Source: Chromatiaceae bacterium (GTDB lineage: Bacteria > Pseudomonadota > Gammaproteobacteria > Chromatiales > Chromatiaceae). From it: a stretch of 39,202 nucleotides of DNA. The stretch spans positions 1 to 39,202 of the forward strand of contig JADZBU010000248.1 in the NCBI GenBank assembly GCA_020851955.1, in the 5' to 3' direction. Of this stretch, positions 26,082 to 32,751 are shown in pieces. Each line of letters starts with the position of its first letter. The stretch's first letter is position 1. The position numbers and the translations under genes were made by a program. A model generated the notes under the pieces. The model was not told where the DNA came from and did not search any database. It saw only the letters and a list, made by a program, of their open reading frames with translations.

Positions 26082-26969
26082 CTAAAAGTTCAGGGCGCTC
26101 GCCAGCAAGGGCGCCAGTGCCAGGCGGTTGCTGGGATGGGGAATGCTGTCGGTGCTCCAGATATGGGTCACCCCGGCCTGGCGCAGACGCTCCAGGGTAC
26201 CTTCCAGAAAGAGGGCGTGGGTGACGAGGACGGAGAGGGACGCGGGCCGGCTGGAGGCCAAGGCGGCGACGGCATTCTCCAGGGTGTGGCCGGTGCTGGC
26301 GACATCGTCCACCAGCACCAGATGACGTTCGGGGGGCGGTGGGTGCGGGAAGTGGACCTCGACCTCCCGGTCGCCGTGCCGCTCCTTGGCGCCGACCCGG
26401 TAGTCGAGACCGGCGTGGGCGGCGATGGCGGATACCCACTGGCGGGCCTCCTCGTCCGGGCCGACGAGCAGGGGGTTTTCCAGCTCGCGGGCGAGGAAGT
26501 CGGCCATGAGGGGCGCCGCCGTGAGGCAGTGGGCGCGCTTGACAGGGATGGCGTCCTCCAGGCGCGGCACCCGGTGAAGGTGGGGATCGACGGTGATCAG
26601 TTCCTCCACCCAGTCCGCCAGGAGTTGGCCGATGATGGGCTGGCTGATGGCCTCCCCGGGGCGGAAGGCCTTGTCCTGGCGCATGTAACAGAGGTAGGGG
26701 GCGACCAGGGTCAGGTGGCGTACCCCCAACTCGCGGGCGGCGGCGGCGGTCAGGGCGAGCTCGATCAGCTTGTCGTTGGGGTGATCCAGACTCCGGCACA
26801 GGATGACCCGCTCGCCCAGGCCAGCCGGGAGCCGTACCCGGCTCTCGCCGTCGGGGAAGTGGTGAATCTCGACCTCGGCATAGTCGAGACCGGCGCGGCT
26901 GGCCAGGTGCTGGGCCTGTTCCCGATAGTCGGGAAAGCCCAGGATGAGGGTCGGATTGGCTGTGGTCAT
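26082..26969 (-). CDS. Ribose-phosphate pyrophosphokinase family protein (PRPP-synthetase-like)
   Basis: The 295-residue protein has the Prs fold: HHFPDGESRVRLP near residue 37, VAPYLCYMRQDKAFRPGEAIS (catalytic loop region), and the PRPP-binding loop LVLVDDVASTGHTLENAV. The sequence differs from the major Prs at the family's YxxQDR segment (CYMRQDKAF) and is closer to the shorter archaeal-like class. It probably is not the main PRPP synthetase. ATG 26969 is the best conserved start. It lies 72 bases downstream of the phosphorylase gene and likely shares its transcript. Confidence 0.8.
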   Translation of the reverse strand: MTTANPTLILGFPDYREQAQHLASRAGLDYAEVEIHHFPDGESRVRLPAGLGERVILCRSLDHPNDKLIELALTAAAARELGVRHLTLVAPYLCYMRQDKAFRPGEAISQPIIGQLLADWVEELITVDPHLHRVPRLEDAIPVKRAHCLTAAPLMADFLARELENPLLVGPDEEARQWVSAIAAHAGLDYRVGAKERHGDREVEVHFPHPPPPERHLVLVDDVASTGHTLENAVAALASSRPASLSVLVTHALFLEGTLERLRQAGVTHIWSTDSIPHPSNRLALAPLLASALNF

Positions 26970-27041
26970 CACGCGGTTTTTCGCTCGGTACACGAAGGGG
27001 CCATCAGGAGTGGTGGGCTCGCCCGCCGGCAAGGAGGGGCA

Positions 27042-28610
27042 TTAGTGAGGCATGCCGAGACCCCGCACCGGGAGGCGCCAGTCGCCGCCATGGCCCGGGC
27101 TGTTCAGGGGCGCGGCGATAGCATAGCCCGTATCCTGGCCGGCGAGGGCGCGGGCGAAGCGATAGTCGGCGGGAAAGCGGGCGTAAATGGCGTAGAGGGT
27201 CTCGCCCTGACGCACCGGATCGCCGAGCTTGCGATGCAACTCGACGCCGGCGCCCTGGTCCATGGGGGCCCCCGCCAGACGGGCGATGCGGGCGATCTGG
27301 AAATTGTCGATGGCGGTGACGATGCCGTCCACCGGGGCGGGCACCTCGTGGCGCAGGCTGCCCAGGGGCGGCGGGTCCGGGTTGGCGCCCTGGGCGGCGA
27401 TGATGGCGCGGAACTTGGCGGCGGCGCGGCCGGATTCCAGGAGGTCCCTGGCCAGGGCGCGGCCGGCCCCGCCCCGGACCTCCGGGTCGAACTCCAGGAT
27501 CTGGCCGGCGAGCAGCAGCGACTTGTCGCGCAGGTCCGCCGGGGCCTGGGGGTCGTTATTCAGCACCGCCAGGACGTCCCGGGCCTCCAGCACCGGCCCG
27601 ATCCCGCGGCCGATGGGCTGGCTGCCGTTGGTCAGCACCACCTCCAGATGCAGCCCCAGGCTGTCGCCGACGAATTCGAAGAGCTTGCGCAACCGCAGGG
27701 CATCCTGGTGATGCCGGACCTTGGCGGTCGGGCCGACGGGGATGTCGATCAGCAGATGCGTCGCGCCGGCGGCGACCTTCTTGGCCAGGATGGAGGCCAC
27801 CATCTGGCCGGGCGAGTCCAGGGACAGGGGGCGCTCCACGGCGATGAGGACATCGTCCGCGGGGGCCAGGCGGGCGGTGCCCCCCCAGGCCAGGCAGCCG
27901 CGCTCCCGGTGGACGATCTCGTGCAACTGGTCCGGGGACAGATCGACCCGTGCCAGGACCTCCATGGTGTCGGCGGTGCCGGCGGGGGAGGTGATGGCCC
28001 GGCTGGAGGTCTTGGGGATAAGGAGGCCATGAGCGGCGACGATGGGCATGACGATGAGGGTGGTGCGGTTGCCGGGCACCCCGCCGATGCAATGCTTGTC
28101 CGCCACCAGGCCGGCGCCCCAGTCCAGCCGCTCGCCACTGTCGACCATGGCCCGCGTCAGGTACAGGACCTCTTCCCGCTCCAGTCCCACCTGGGCGCAG
28201 GCGACGATGAAGGCGGACATCTCGATCTTGGAATAGCGGTTGTTGACGATATCGCGGGCGATGGCGACGTATTCCGCCTCCTCCAGGCGCTCTCCCCGGA
28301 TCTTACGATGGACGGAGCTCAGGGAGGCGGGTGGCTGGGCCTGGCAGACGGTCACGCGGGCACCCTCGGGTAGGCGAATCTGGGCGAAGGCCTGCTCCGA
28401 TAGCCCCAGTTCGTCGGGGCCGACGATGGCGCCGTCGTCCACCACGTTGAGGACCGCCAGCACCGGCATGGCGTTCTGGCCGGCGAGGATTTCCACCTTG
28501 TTCAGGGCCTGAAAGCCTTCGCTGCGGTAATGCGGGCAGTCCCGGTGGAGGAAGGCAACGTTCTCGCGGTAGGTATCGATGGCGATCCGCCGCAGTTTCA
28601 GGGTGTCCAT
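27042..28610 (-). CDS. Thymidine/AMP phosphorylase family protein (putative nucleoside or NMP phosphorylase)
   Basis: The 522-residue protein belongs to the pyrimidine nucleoside phosphorylase/AMP phosphorylase family. Visible features are the [20 protein letters not shown] helix, the phosphate-binding [38 protein letters not shown] and the C-terminal barrel-sandwich domain ([20 protein letters not shown]). The ~85-residue N-terminal extension before the core is typical of archaeal AMP phosphorylase, which releases ribose 1,5-bisphosphate, and of the bacterial putative thymidine phosphorylases. Which substrate it uses cannot be read from the sequence. It heads the minus-strand group with the PRPP-synthetase-like and rfaH genes. 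Confidence 0.82.
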   Translation of the reverse strand: MDTLKLRRIAIDTYRENVAFLHRDCPHYRSEGFQALNKVEILAGQNAMPVLAVLNVVDDGAIVGPDELGLSEQAFAQIRLPEGARVTVCQAQPPASLSSVHRKIRGERLEEAEYVAIARDIVNNRYSKIEMSAFIVACAQVGLEREEVLYLTRAMVDSGERLDWGAGLVADKHCIGGVPGNRTTLIVMPIVAAHGLLIPKTSSRAITSPAGTADTMEVLARVDLSPDQLHEIVHRERGCLAWGGTARLAPADDVLIAVERPLSLDSPGQMVASILAKKVAAGATHLLIDIPVGPTAKVRHHQDALRLRKLFEFVGDSLGLHLEVVLTNGSQPIGRGIGPVLEARDVLAVLNNDPQAPADLRDKSLLLAGQILEFDPEVRGGAGRALARDLLESGRAAAKFRAIIAAQGANPDPPPLGSLRHEVPAPVDGIVTAIDNFQIARIARLAGAPMDQGAGVELHRKLGDPVRQGETLYAIYARFPADYRFARALAGQDTGYAIAAPLNSPGHGGDWRLPVRGLGMPH

Positions 28611-28765
28611 GGGTGACGGGGTCAGCTCCGGCTGTTCGGGCCGCGGGGTCTCGGGGGGGCGTGGCTGTCGGCCCTTCGCCCATCCCGCTATTTTACCTTT
28701 AGCAGGTTGCGGGGTATCTGGCGGGATTTTTCATCTCGCGGCTGCTAACCTGACTTTCTTGAACC

Positions 28766-28782
28766 CCGCCCGGACGGGGCGG
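28766..28782 (+). repeat. Short hairpin in the DUF302 gene leader
   Basis: CCGCCC (28766-28771) pairs with GGGCGG (28777-28782) around a 5-base loop. It lies about 12 bases before the ribosome binding site. It has no T-run. Confidence 0.4.
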
Positions 28783-28807
28783 CTATTTCATCACGGGAGG
28801 CTATGCC

Positions 28808-29197
28808 ATGTATGTATTTGGGGTCGTGCTCGAATCTCCCTTCGAGGAGGCGGTGGGGCGGGTCAAGGAGGCCCTGGCCGCCGAAAAGCTGGGTGTGGTG
28901 AGCGAGGTGGACGTGGGCGGTATCGTGCGCGCCAAGCTGGGAGAGGATATTGGCGGCTACCGCATCCTGGGTGCCTGCGCCCCGGGCCTGGCCAGGCGGG
29001 TAATCCAGTCCCAGCCCGCCGCCGGTGCCTTGCTGCCCTGTAACCTGGTGGTCCGGGCCATCAACGCCGACAGCACCGCCGTCGATTTCATGGACCCGGT
29101 GAGCGTGCTGGCCCTCGCCCGGACCCCGGAGATCGATGTCGTGGCCACCGAGGCCAGAGCCATGCTGGAACGGGTACGCGATCGTCTCTCGGTCTAA
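28808..29197 (+). CDS. DUF302 domain protein
   Basis: The 129-residue protein matches the DUF302 fold: FEEAVGRVKEALAAEKLGVVSEVDVG near the start, YRILGACAPGLARRVIQ in the middle, and LLPCNLVV with VDFMDPVSVLALA toward the end. DUF302 proteins are small soluble proteins common near sulfur and redox genes, and their role is not established. There is no signal peptide, so it is cytoplasmic. The ATG at 28808 has GGGAGG 7 bases upstream. It stands alone between convergent and divergent neighbours. Confidence 0.88.
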   Translation: MYVFGVVLESPFEEAVGRVKEALAAEKLGVVSEVDVGGIVRAKLGEDIGGYRILGACAPGLARRVIQSQPAAGALLPCNLVVRAINADSTAVDFMDPVSVLALARTPEIDVVATEARAMLERVRDRLSV

Positions 29198-29258
29198 GTG
29201 CTGGTGCGAGGCCTTGATCCCATTACTGGTCTCCCCTGCGGCTTCCAGCGGGAGGGTA

Positions 29259-29348
29259 GGGTGGCGGCGGGCGGGGGTGGCGACCGCAGGGATGCTGTCG
29301 CCAAGCCTACAGGGAGGTATTCACGGCGTCCCCCGCCCGACGCCACCC
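29259..29348. repeat. Large nested palindromic element
   Basis: Arms GGGTGGCGGCGGGCGGGGG (29259-29277) and CCCCCGCCCGACGCCACCC (29330-29348) pair over 19 positions with one mismatch. Inside, TGGCGAC (29278-29284) pairs with GTCGCCA (29297-29303). This is typical of dispersed intergenic palindromes, but no second copy exists in this window. Confidence 0.7.
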
Positions 29349-29462
29349 GGCCCGAGAAATCGAAAACCTGGCTGACTTGGGAATATCTGGCCGCGGGGTT
29401 AGTGCCCATGGGCTTGCCATCCAACACAGGGAGGCGGCGGGATTCCGGTCAGTGCCCCCCAT

Positions 29463-29592
29463 AAAAAAGGACCGCTAGCATGGGGTGTGTCCATCCTGGC
29501 GGTCCAACTGGCTTGCTGCCCAGAAACTGTCATGGACCCTTCGGCTAATCCGAAGGGGTACCTGCCTCTGTCATTCCGTTGCTAGCGGGTCC
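29463..29592 (-). ncRNA. Candidate structured RNA with intrinsic terminator
   Basis: On the minus strand GGACCGCC (29505-29498) and GCGGTCC (29475-29469) close a hairpin followed by TTTTTT (29468-29463), a standard terminator. Upstream, GGACCCGCTAGCA (29592-29580) can pair instead with TGCTAGCGGTCC (29480-29469) with one bulge, enclosing a perfect 8-bp hairpin CCCTTCGG/CCGAAGGG (29537-29557). No minus-strand gene lies downstream, so it is a free sRNA or the 3' end of the microprotein mRNA. It fits no family I recognise. Confidence 0.5.
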
Positions 29593-29667
29593 TAAATGCC
29601 TGTAAATTAAAAGGTTTACTTTGCCTGGCCACCCGCAAGTTACCCCCTGAATAGCCTTCTGGCTGGC

Positions 29668-29805
29668 TCATCGCAAGGTTTCGGATTTCGCCAGGCGGCG
29701 ACGCACTTCGGAGGCCTTGTCATTCCCCCTCACGATGCCAATAAGGAGGCCCGCGGCCAGCAGTGCCAGCACAAGGCCCCCGATGGTCAAGGCGTCAAAG
29801 CTCAT
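29668..29805 (-). CDS. 45-residue single-pass membrane microprotein
   Basis: The open frame from ATG 29805 encodes MSFDALTIGG followed by a hydrophobic segment (LVLALLAAGLLIGIV, about residues 11-25) and a basic C-terminal tail (EVRRRLAKSETLR). GGAG lies 9 bases upstream of the ATG, at good spacing. It is divergent from ompR across about 250 bases and its transcript would end at the minus-strand terminator near 29463. The topology (N-out, short charged cytoplasmic tail) resembles small regulators of membrane proteins, but function is unknown. Confidence 0.6.
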   Translation of the reverse strand: MSFDALTIGGLVLALLAAGLLIGIVRGNDKASEVRRRLAKSETLR

Positions 29806-29905
29806 TCTGGCTACTCCGTTACACAAACAGTTATTGAAAGCACATGGAATCTGGATGCCCAGAGGGGGTACCCCACGAGTCTAAGGCCCAATGATTTCTT
29901 CGGTA

Positions 29906-29941
29906 TTTCGTTATATACTTATTTTGTAACGAAGTGTAACG
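29906..29941. promoter_or_regulatory. Promoter region with TAACG repeats upstream of ompR
   Basis: TATACT (29914-29919) is a good -10 for the plus strand, with only a weak -35 (TGATTT). TTCGTTA (29907-29913) and TAACGAA (29927-29933) form an inverted repeat, and a further GTAACG lies at 29936. AT-rich sequence with spaced GTAAC half-sites resembles OmpR-type boxes, so autoregulation is possible. Confidence 0.4.
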
Positions 29942-30058
29942 GCTGGCGCCGGTCCTGGCAGCCCCGGTGACCTGGCCCTTCGCGTTCCGATAATGGCGAC
30001 GGGCGGGTGAGTGGGAACCAGCCCCGGCGTTGTGAGTATGAGGAGTTGGCTTGCCCCG

Positions 30059-30778
30059 ATGACCGATCACCCCACCCGTCTTCTGGTCGTGGACGACGAT
30101 CAACATATCCGTGCCCTCTTGACCCGCTATCTGACCCAGGAGGGTTTTGCCGTGGCCGGGGTGGAGGATGGTGCCGCCATGGATGAGTGGCTGGCCGGGA
30201 ACCAGGCGGATCTGGTGATCCTCGACCTCATGCTGCCGGGAGAGGATGGTCTCTCGCTCGCGCGGCGCCTGCGGCGGGAATCAAGCGTGCCGATCGTCAT
30301 GCTGTCGGCGCGCGGGGAGGATATCGACCGCATCGTGGGCCTGGAGGTGGGCGCCGATGATTATCTGGCCAAGCCTTTCAACCCTCGCGAGCTCCTGGCG
30401 CGGATTCGTGCCGTCCTCCGTCGCCAGCCCGCCGCGGACCCGCCGGCGCGGGAAGATCCCGAGGCACCGGTGGAGGTCTTCGGTCCCTTCCGGCTCGATG
30501 CCAAGCGGCGGGAATTGACCCGTGACGGCGAGCCCCTGGCCCTGACCAGCAGTGAATTCGATCTGCTGCAGGTCTTTCTGGCCCGGCCTAATCGCCTCCT
30601 GAATCGCGACAGCCTCCTGGATCTGCTGAAGGGCTATGAGCGTTCCCCCTTCGATCGCAGCATGGACGTCCAGGTGGCGCGCCTGCGATCCAAGATCGAG
30701 CCCGACACCAAGCACCCCATCTACATCCGTACCGTCTGGGGTAAGGGCTATATCTTCACCCCCCAGGCCGAACCCTAG
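30059..30778 (+). CDS. ompR: OmpR-family response regulator
   Basis: The 239-residue regulator has a receiver domain with acidic pocket VVDDD, phosphoacceptor D56 in LVILDLMLP, the conserved LSARGED (Ser in place of Thr) and K in YLAKPFNP. A winged-helix DNA-binding domain follows with LTSSEFDLLQVFL and the C-terminal VRTVWGKGY-like end (IRTVWGKGYIFTP). It pairs with the kinase gene 12 bases downstream. ATG 30059 gives the family N-terminus; AGGAG is 13 bases upstream, and an in-frame GTG at 30032 is an alternative. Confidence 0.9.
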   Translation: MTDHPTRLLVVDDDQHIRALLTRYLTQEGFAVAGVEDGAAMDEWLAGNQADLVILDLMLPGEDGLSLARRLRRESSVPIVMLSARGEDIDRIVGLEVGADDYLAKPFNPRELLARIRAVLRRQPAADPPAREDPEAPVEVFGPFRLDAKRRELTRDGEPLALTSSEFDLLQVFLARPNRLLNRDSLLDLLKGYERSPFDRSMDVQVARLRSKIEPDTKHPIYIRTVWGKGYIFTPQAEP

Positions 30779-30790
30779 CCGCCCGCCGCC

Positions 30791-32146
30791 ATGCGTCTGT
30801 CGCTCTTCACCCGAGCCTTGCTGACGCTGGTGGTGACCTTCGGGCTCTTCGCCTGTGTGGCCTTTGCCGCCGTGGTCCAGTTCGCCCTGATCCCCGTGGC
30901 CGATCGCTCGACTCAAGATCTGACGGCCCTCATGCTTCTGGCCACCGACACCCTGGCCCACCTGGATCCGGGTCACCAGGCGGCCTTTCGCGCCAGCATC
31001 GACCGTGACCATGGCCTGCGCCTGCTCGTGCCGGGTCAGGTACCCCAGGACCTGACCGACTACTACTTTCCCTACCTGGAGCGCCTGAAACTGGCGCTGG
31101 GGGAGCGCGTCGGGACCCCGGTGGCGGCGGGCAGTAATTTCGAGGGTGGCGAACGCTGGTTTTGGGTGCGCCTGCCCGCTCAAGGCGCGGTCGTCTGGGT
31201 TGGCTTCCCGCGGGAGCGGGTGGGGAGTCGGCCCTTCGAGGGCCTGGCCCTGGTGGTCTTCGTCTCCCTCATCCTCCTCGTCCTCTCGGCGGCCCTGCTG
31301 GCGCGACGTGTCACCATTCCCCTGGAGCGATTCTCGCAGGCAGCGGAGCAGGTCGCCAGGGGTTTTTCGCCCACACCCCTGCCGGAAACCGGCCCCCGGG
31401 AACTGGCCAATCTGGCGCGGCAGTTCAACGAGACGAGCCGTCAGGTGCGGGAACTCCTGGCGAATCGCACCCTGCTCCTGGCCGGCATTTCCCACGACTT
31501 GCGCACCCCGCTGACGCGCCTGCGCCTGGCCCTGGAGATGCTGCCCCGCGACCCGGCGCAACTGGACCTGCTGGAGCGCATGGAAGGGGACCTGGAGGAG
31601 ATGAACGGCCTTATCGGCGAGGCGGCGGAGCTGGGCAAAAGCCTGGGCCGGGGCGAGCCCCGGTGGGTGGATCTGGGCAAGTTACTCGGAGATCTGTGCG
31701 AGGCTAATCCGCGCCTGAGATGGCAGCCAGTGTCCGCTTGTTTCCATCAGGTCGATCCCCTGGCCCTGCGGCGCATCGTCGGTAACTTGTTGGAGAACGC
31801 CCTGCGCTACAGCCAGGGTGAGGTCGAGGTGCGTCTGGCTTGCGCCCAACCCCCGGAAATCCAGGTCCTTGATCGCGGCCCGGGTATCCCCGAGCAGGAG
31901 CGCGAGGCCGTCTTCCGGCCCTTCTATCGCCTGGAGCAATCCCGCAACCGCGCCACGGGCGGCAGTGGCCTGGGATTGGCGGTCAGCCGCCAACTGGCGC
32001 TGGCCAACGGCATCGATCTGCGCCTGGAGCCGCGGCCCGGGGGTGGCCTGATCGCCCGTCTCCGCTTGGCTGGGCAAGGTGCCTGGGGCCACCTGGCCGC
32101 TCATGCCGCGTCGAATCCAGTTGACGCCATCGACGGCACTGCCTAA
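30791..32146 (+). CDS. envZ: EnvZ-like sensor histidine kinase
   Basis: The 451-residue kinase has TM1 at about 8-35, a periplasmic sensor of ~110 residues, TM2 at about 150-172, a HAMP segment, the HisKA box with H235 in GISHDLRTPLTRLRL, and a HATPase domain (NLLENALRYS, DRGPGIP, GGSGLGLAVSRQLA). EnvZ proteins both phosphorylate and dephosphorylate OmpR and respond to osmotic stress, often through the cytoplasmic domain. The C-terminal ~20 residues after the ATPase domain are unusual and non-conserved. It follows ompR by 12 bases and forms one operon with it. Confidence 0.9.
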   Translation: MRLSLFTRALLTLVVTFGLFACVAFAAVVQFALIPVADRSTQDLTALMLLATDTLAHLDPGHQAAFRASIDRDHGLRLLVPGQVPQDLTDYYFPYLERLKLALGERVGTPVAAGSNFEGGERWFWVRLPAQGAVVWVGFPRERVGSRPFEGLALVVFVSLILLVLSAALLARRVTIPLERFSQAAEQVARGFSPTPLPETGPRELANLARQFNETSRQVRELLANRTLLLAGISHDLRTPLTRLRLALEMLPRDPAQLDLLERMEGDLEEMNGLIGEAAELGKSLGRGEPRWVDLGKLLGDLCEANPRLRWQPVSACFHQVDPLALRRIVGNLLENALRYSQGEVEVRLACAQPPEIQVLDRGPGIPEQEREAVFRPFYRLEQSRNRATGGSGLGLAVSRQLALANGIDLRLEPRPGGGLIARLRLAGQGAWGHLAAHAASNPVDAIDGTA

Positions 32147-32263
32147 ATTCCGCTTTCCGGCCAAGTCCGCGCCAAGACGGACCGGGGCGAGGGCCCAGCC
32201 GGCTGACGCGACCAAGACCGGCCAGGTTACGGCTGATTCGACCACCTAGCGGAGTAAGCATAA

Positions 32264-32728
32264 ATGCTGCAACCCGGCGATCCCGCCCCCCCCTTCTCGC
32301 TTCCGGACGCGGACATGGACCGCTTCCATTCGGAGCACATGAAAGGTAAGAAGAACCTGGTGCTCTACTTCTACCCCCGGGACGATACCCCGGGCTGTAC
32401 CCTGGAGGCCTTGGAGTTCACGGACCTGCAGCCGGAATTCGAGGCCCTGGAGGCCGAGGTCGTGGGTATCAGCATGGATAGCTGCGTCAGCCATGGGGCC
32501 TTTCGGGATAAGCATGGCATCAATGTGCGGCTGCTGGCGGATACCGAGGGGGAGGTCTGCCGAGCCTATGGTGTCTGGCAGGAACGCGAGCGTCAGGGGG
32601 AGAAACGCTGTGGGATCCTGCGCTCCACCTTCCTGATCGATAAGGCGGGCGTCATCCGCCAGGCCCTTTATGACGTCAAGCCCAAGGGCCATGCCGCCCA
32701 GATGGTGGCCTATTTGAGGGAGCTGTAA
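32264..32728 (+). CDS. Peroxiredoxin, Bcp/PrxQ family
   Basis: The 154-residue thiol peroxidase removes hydroperoxides with thioredoxin-type donors. The peroxidatic cysteine is in DDTPGCTLEALEF. The resolving cysteine that Bcp/PrxQ usually has five residues later is replaced (L-E-F region), so this is a 1-Cys-like or atypical form; other cysteines (DSCVSHGAF, EVCRAYG, KRCGIL) could resolve. GGAG lies upstream of ATG 32264. It is between envZ and a hybrid kinase, with 23 bases before the latter. Confidence 0.88.
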   Translation: MLQPGDPAPPFSLPDADMDRFHSEHMKGKKNLVLYFYPRDDTPGCTLEALEFTDLQPEFEALEAEVVGISMDSCVSHGAFRDKHGINVRLLADTEGEVCRAYGVWQERERQGEKRCGILRSTFLIDKAGVIRQALYDVKPKGHAAQMVAYLREL

Positions 32729-32751
32729 GGCGCCAGGGATCATCCAGGCCC

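Noticed and set aside
26136-28373. 745-residue plus-strand open frame opposite the phosphorylase and PRPP-synthetase-like genes
   Set aside because: Crosses two genuine genes, lacks domains, and its composition is that of an antisense shadow.
29469-29505. Plus-strand terminator for the DUF302 gene
   Set aside because: The A-run is on the 5' side of the stem, so the T-run exists only on the minus strand.
30011-30058. Longer N-terminus for OmpR from GTG 30011
   Set aside because: Adds 16 residues not typical of the family; the receiver fold begins right after ATG 30059.
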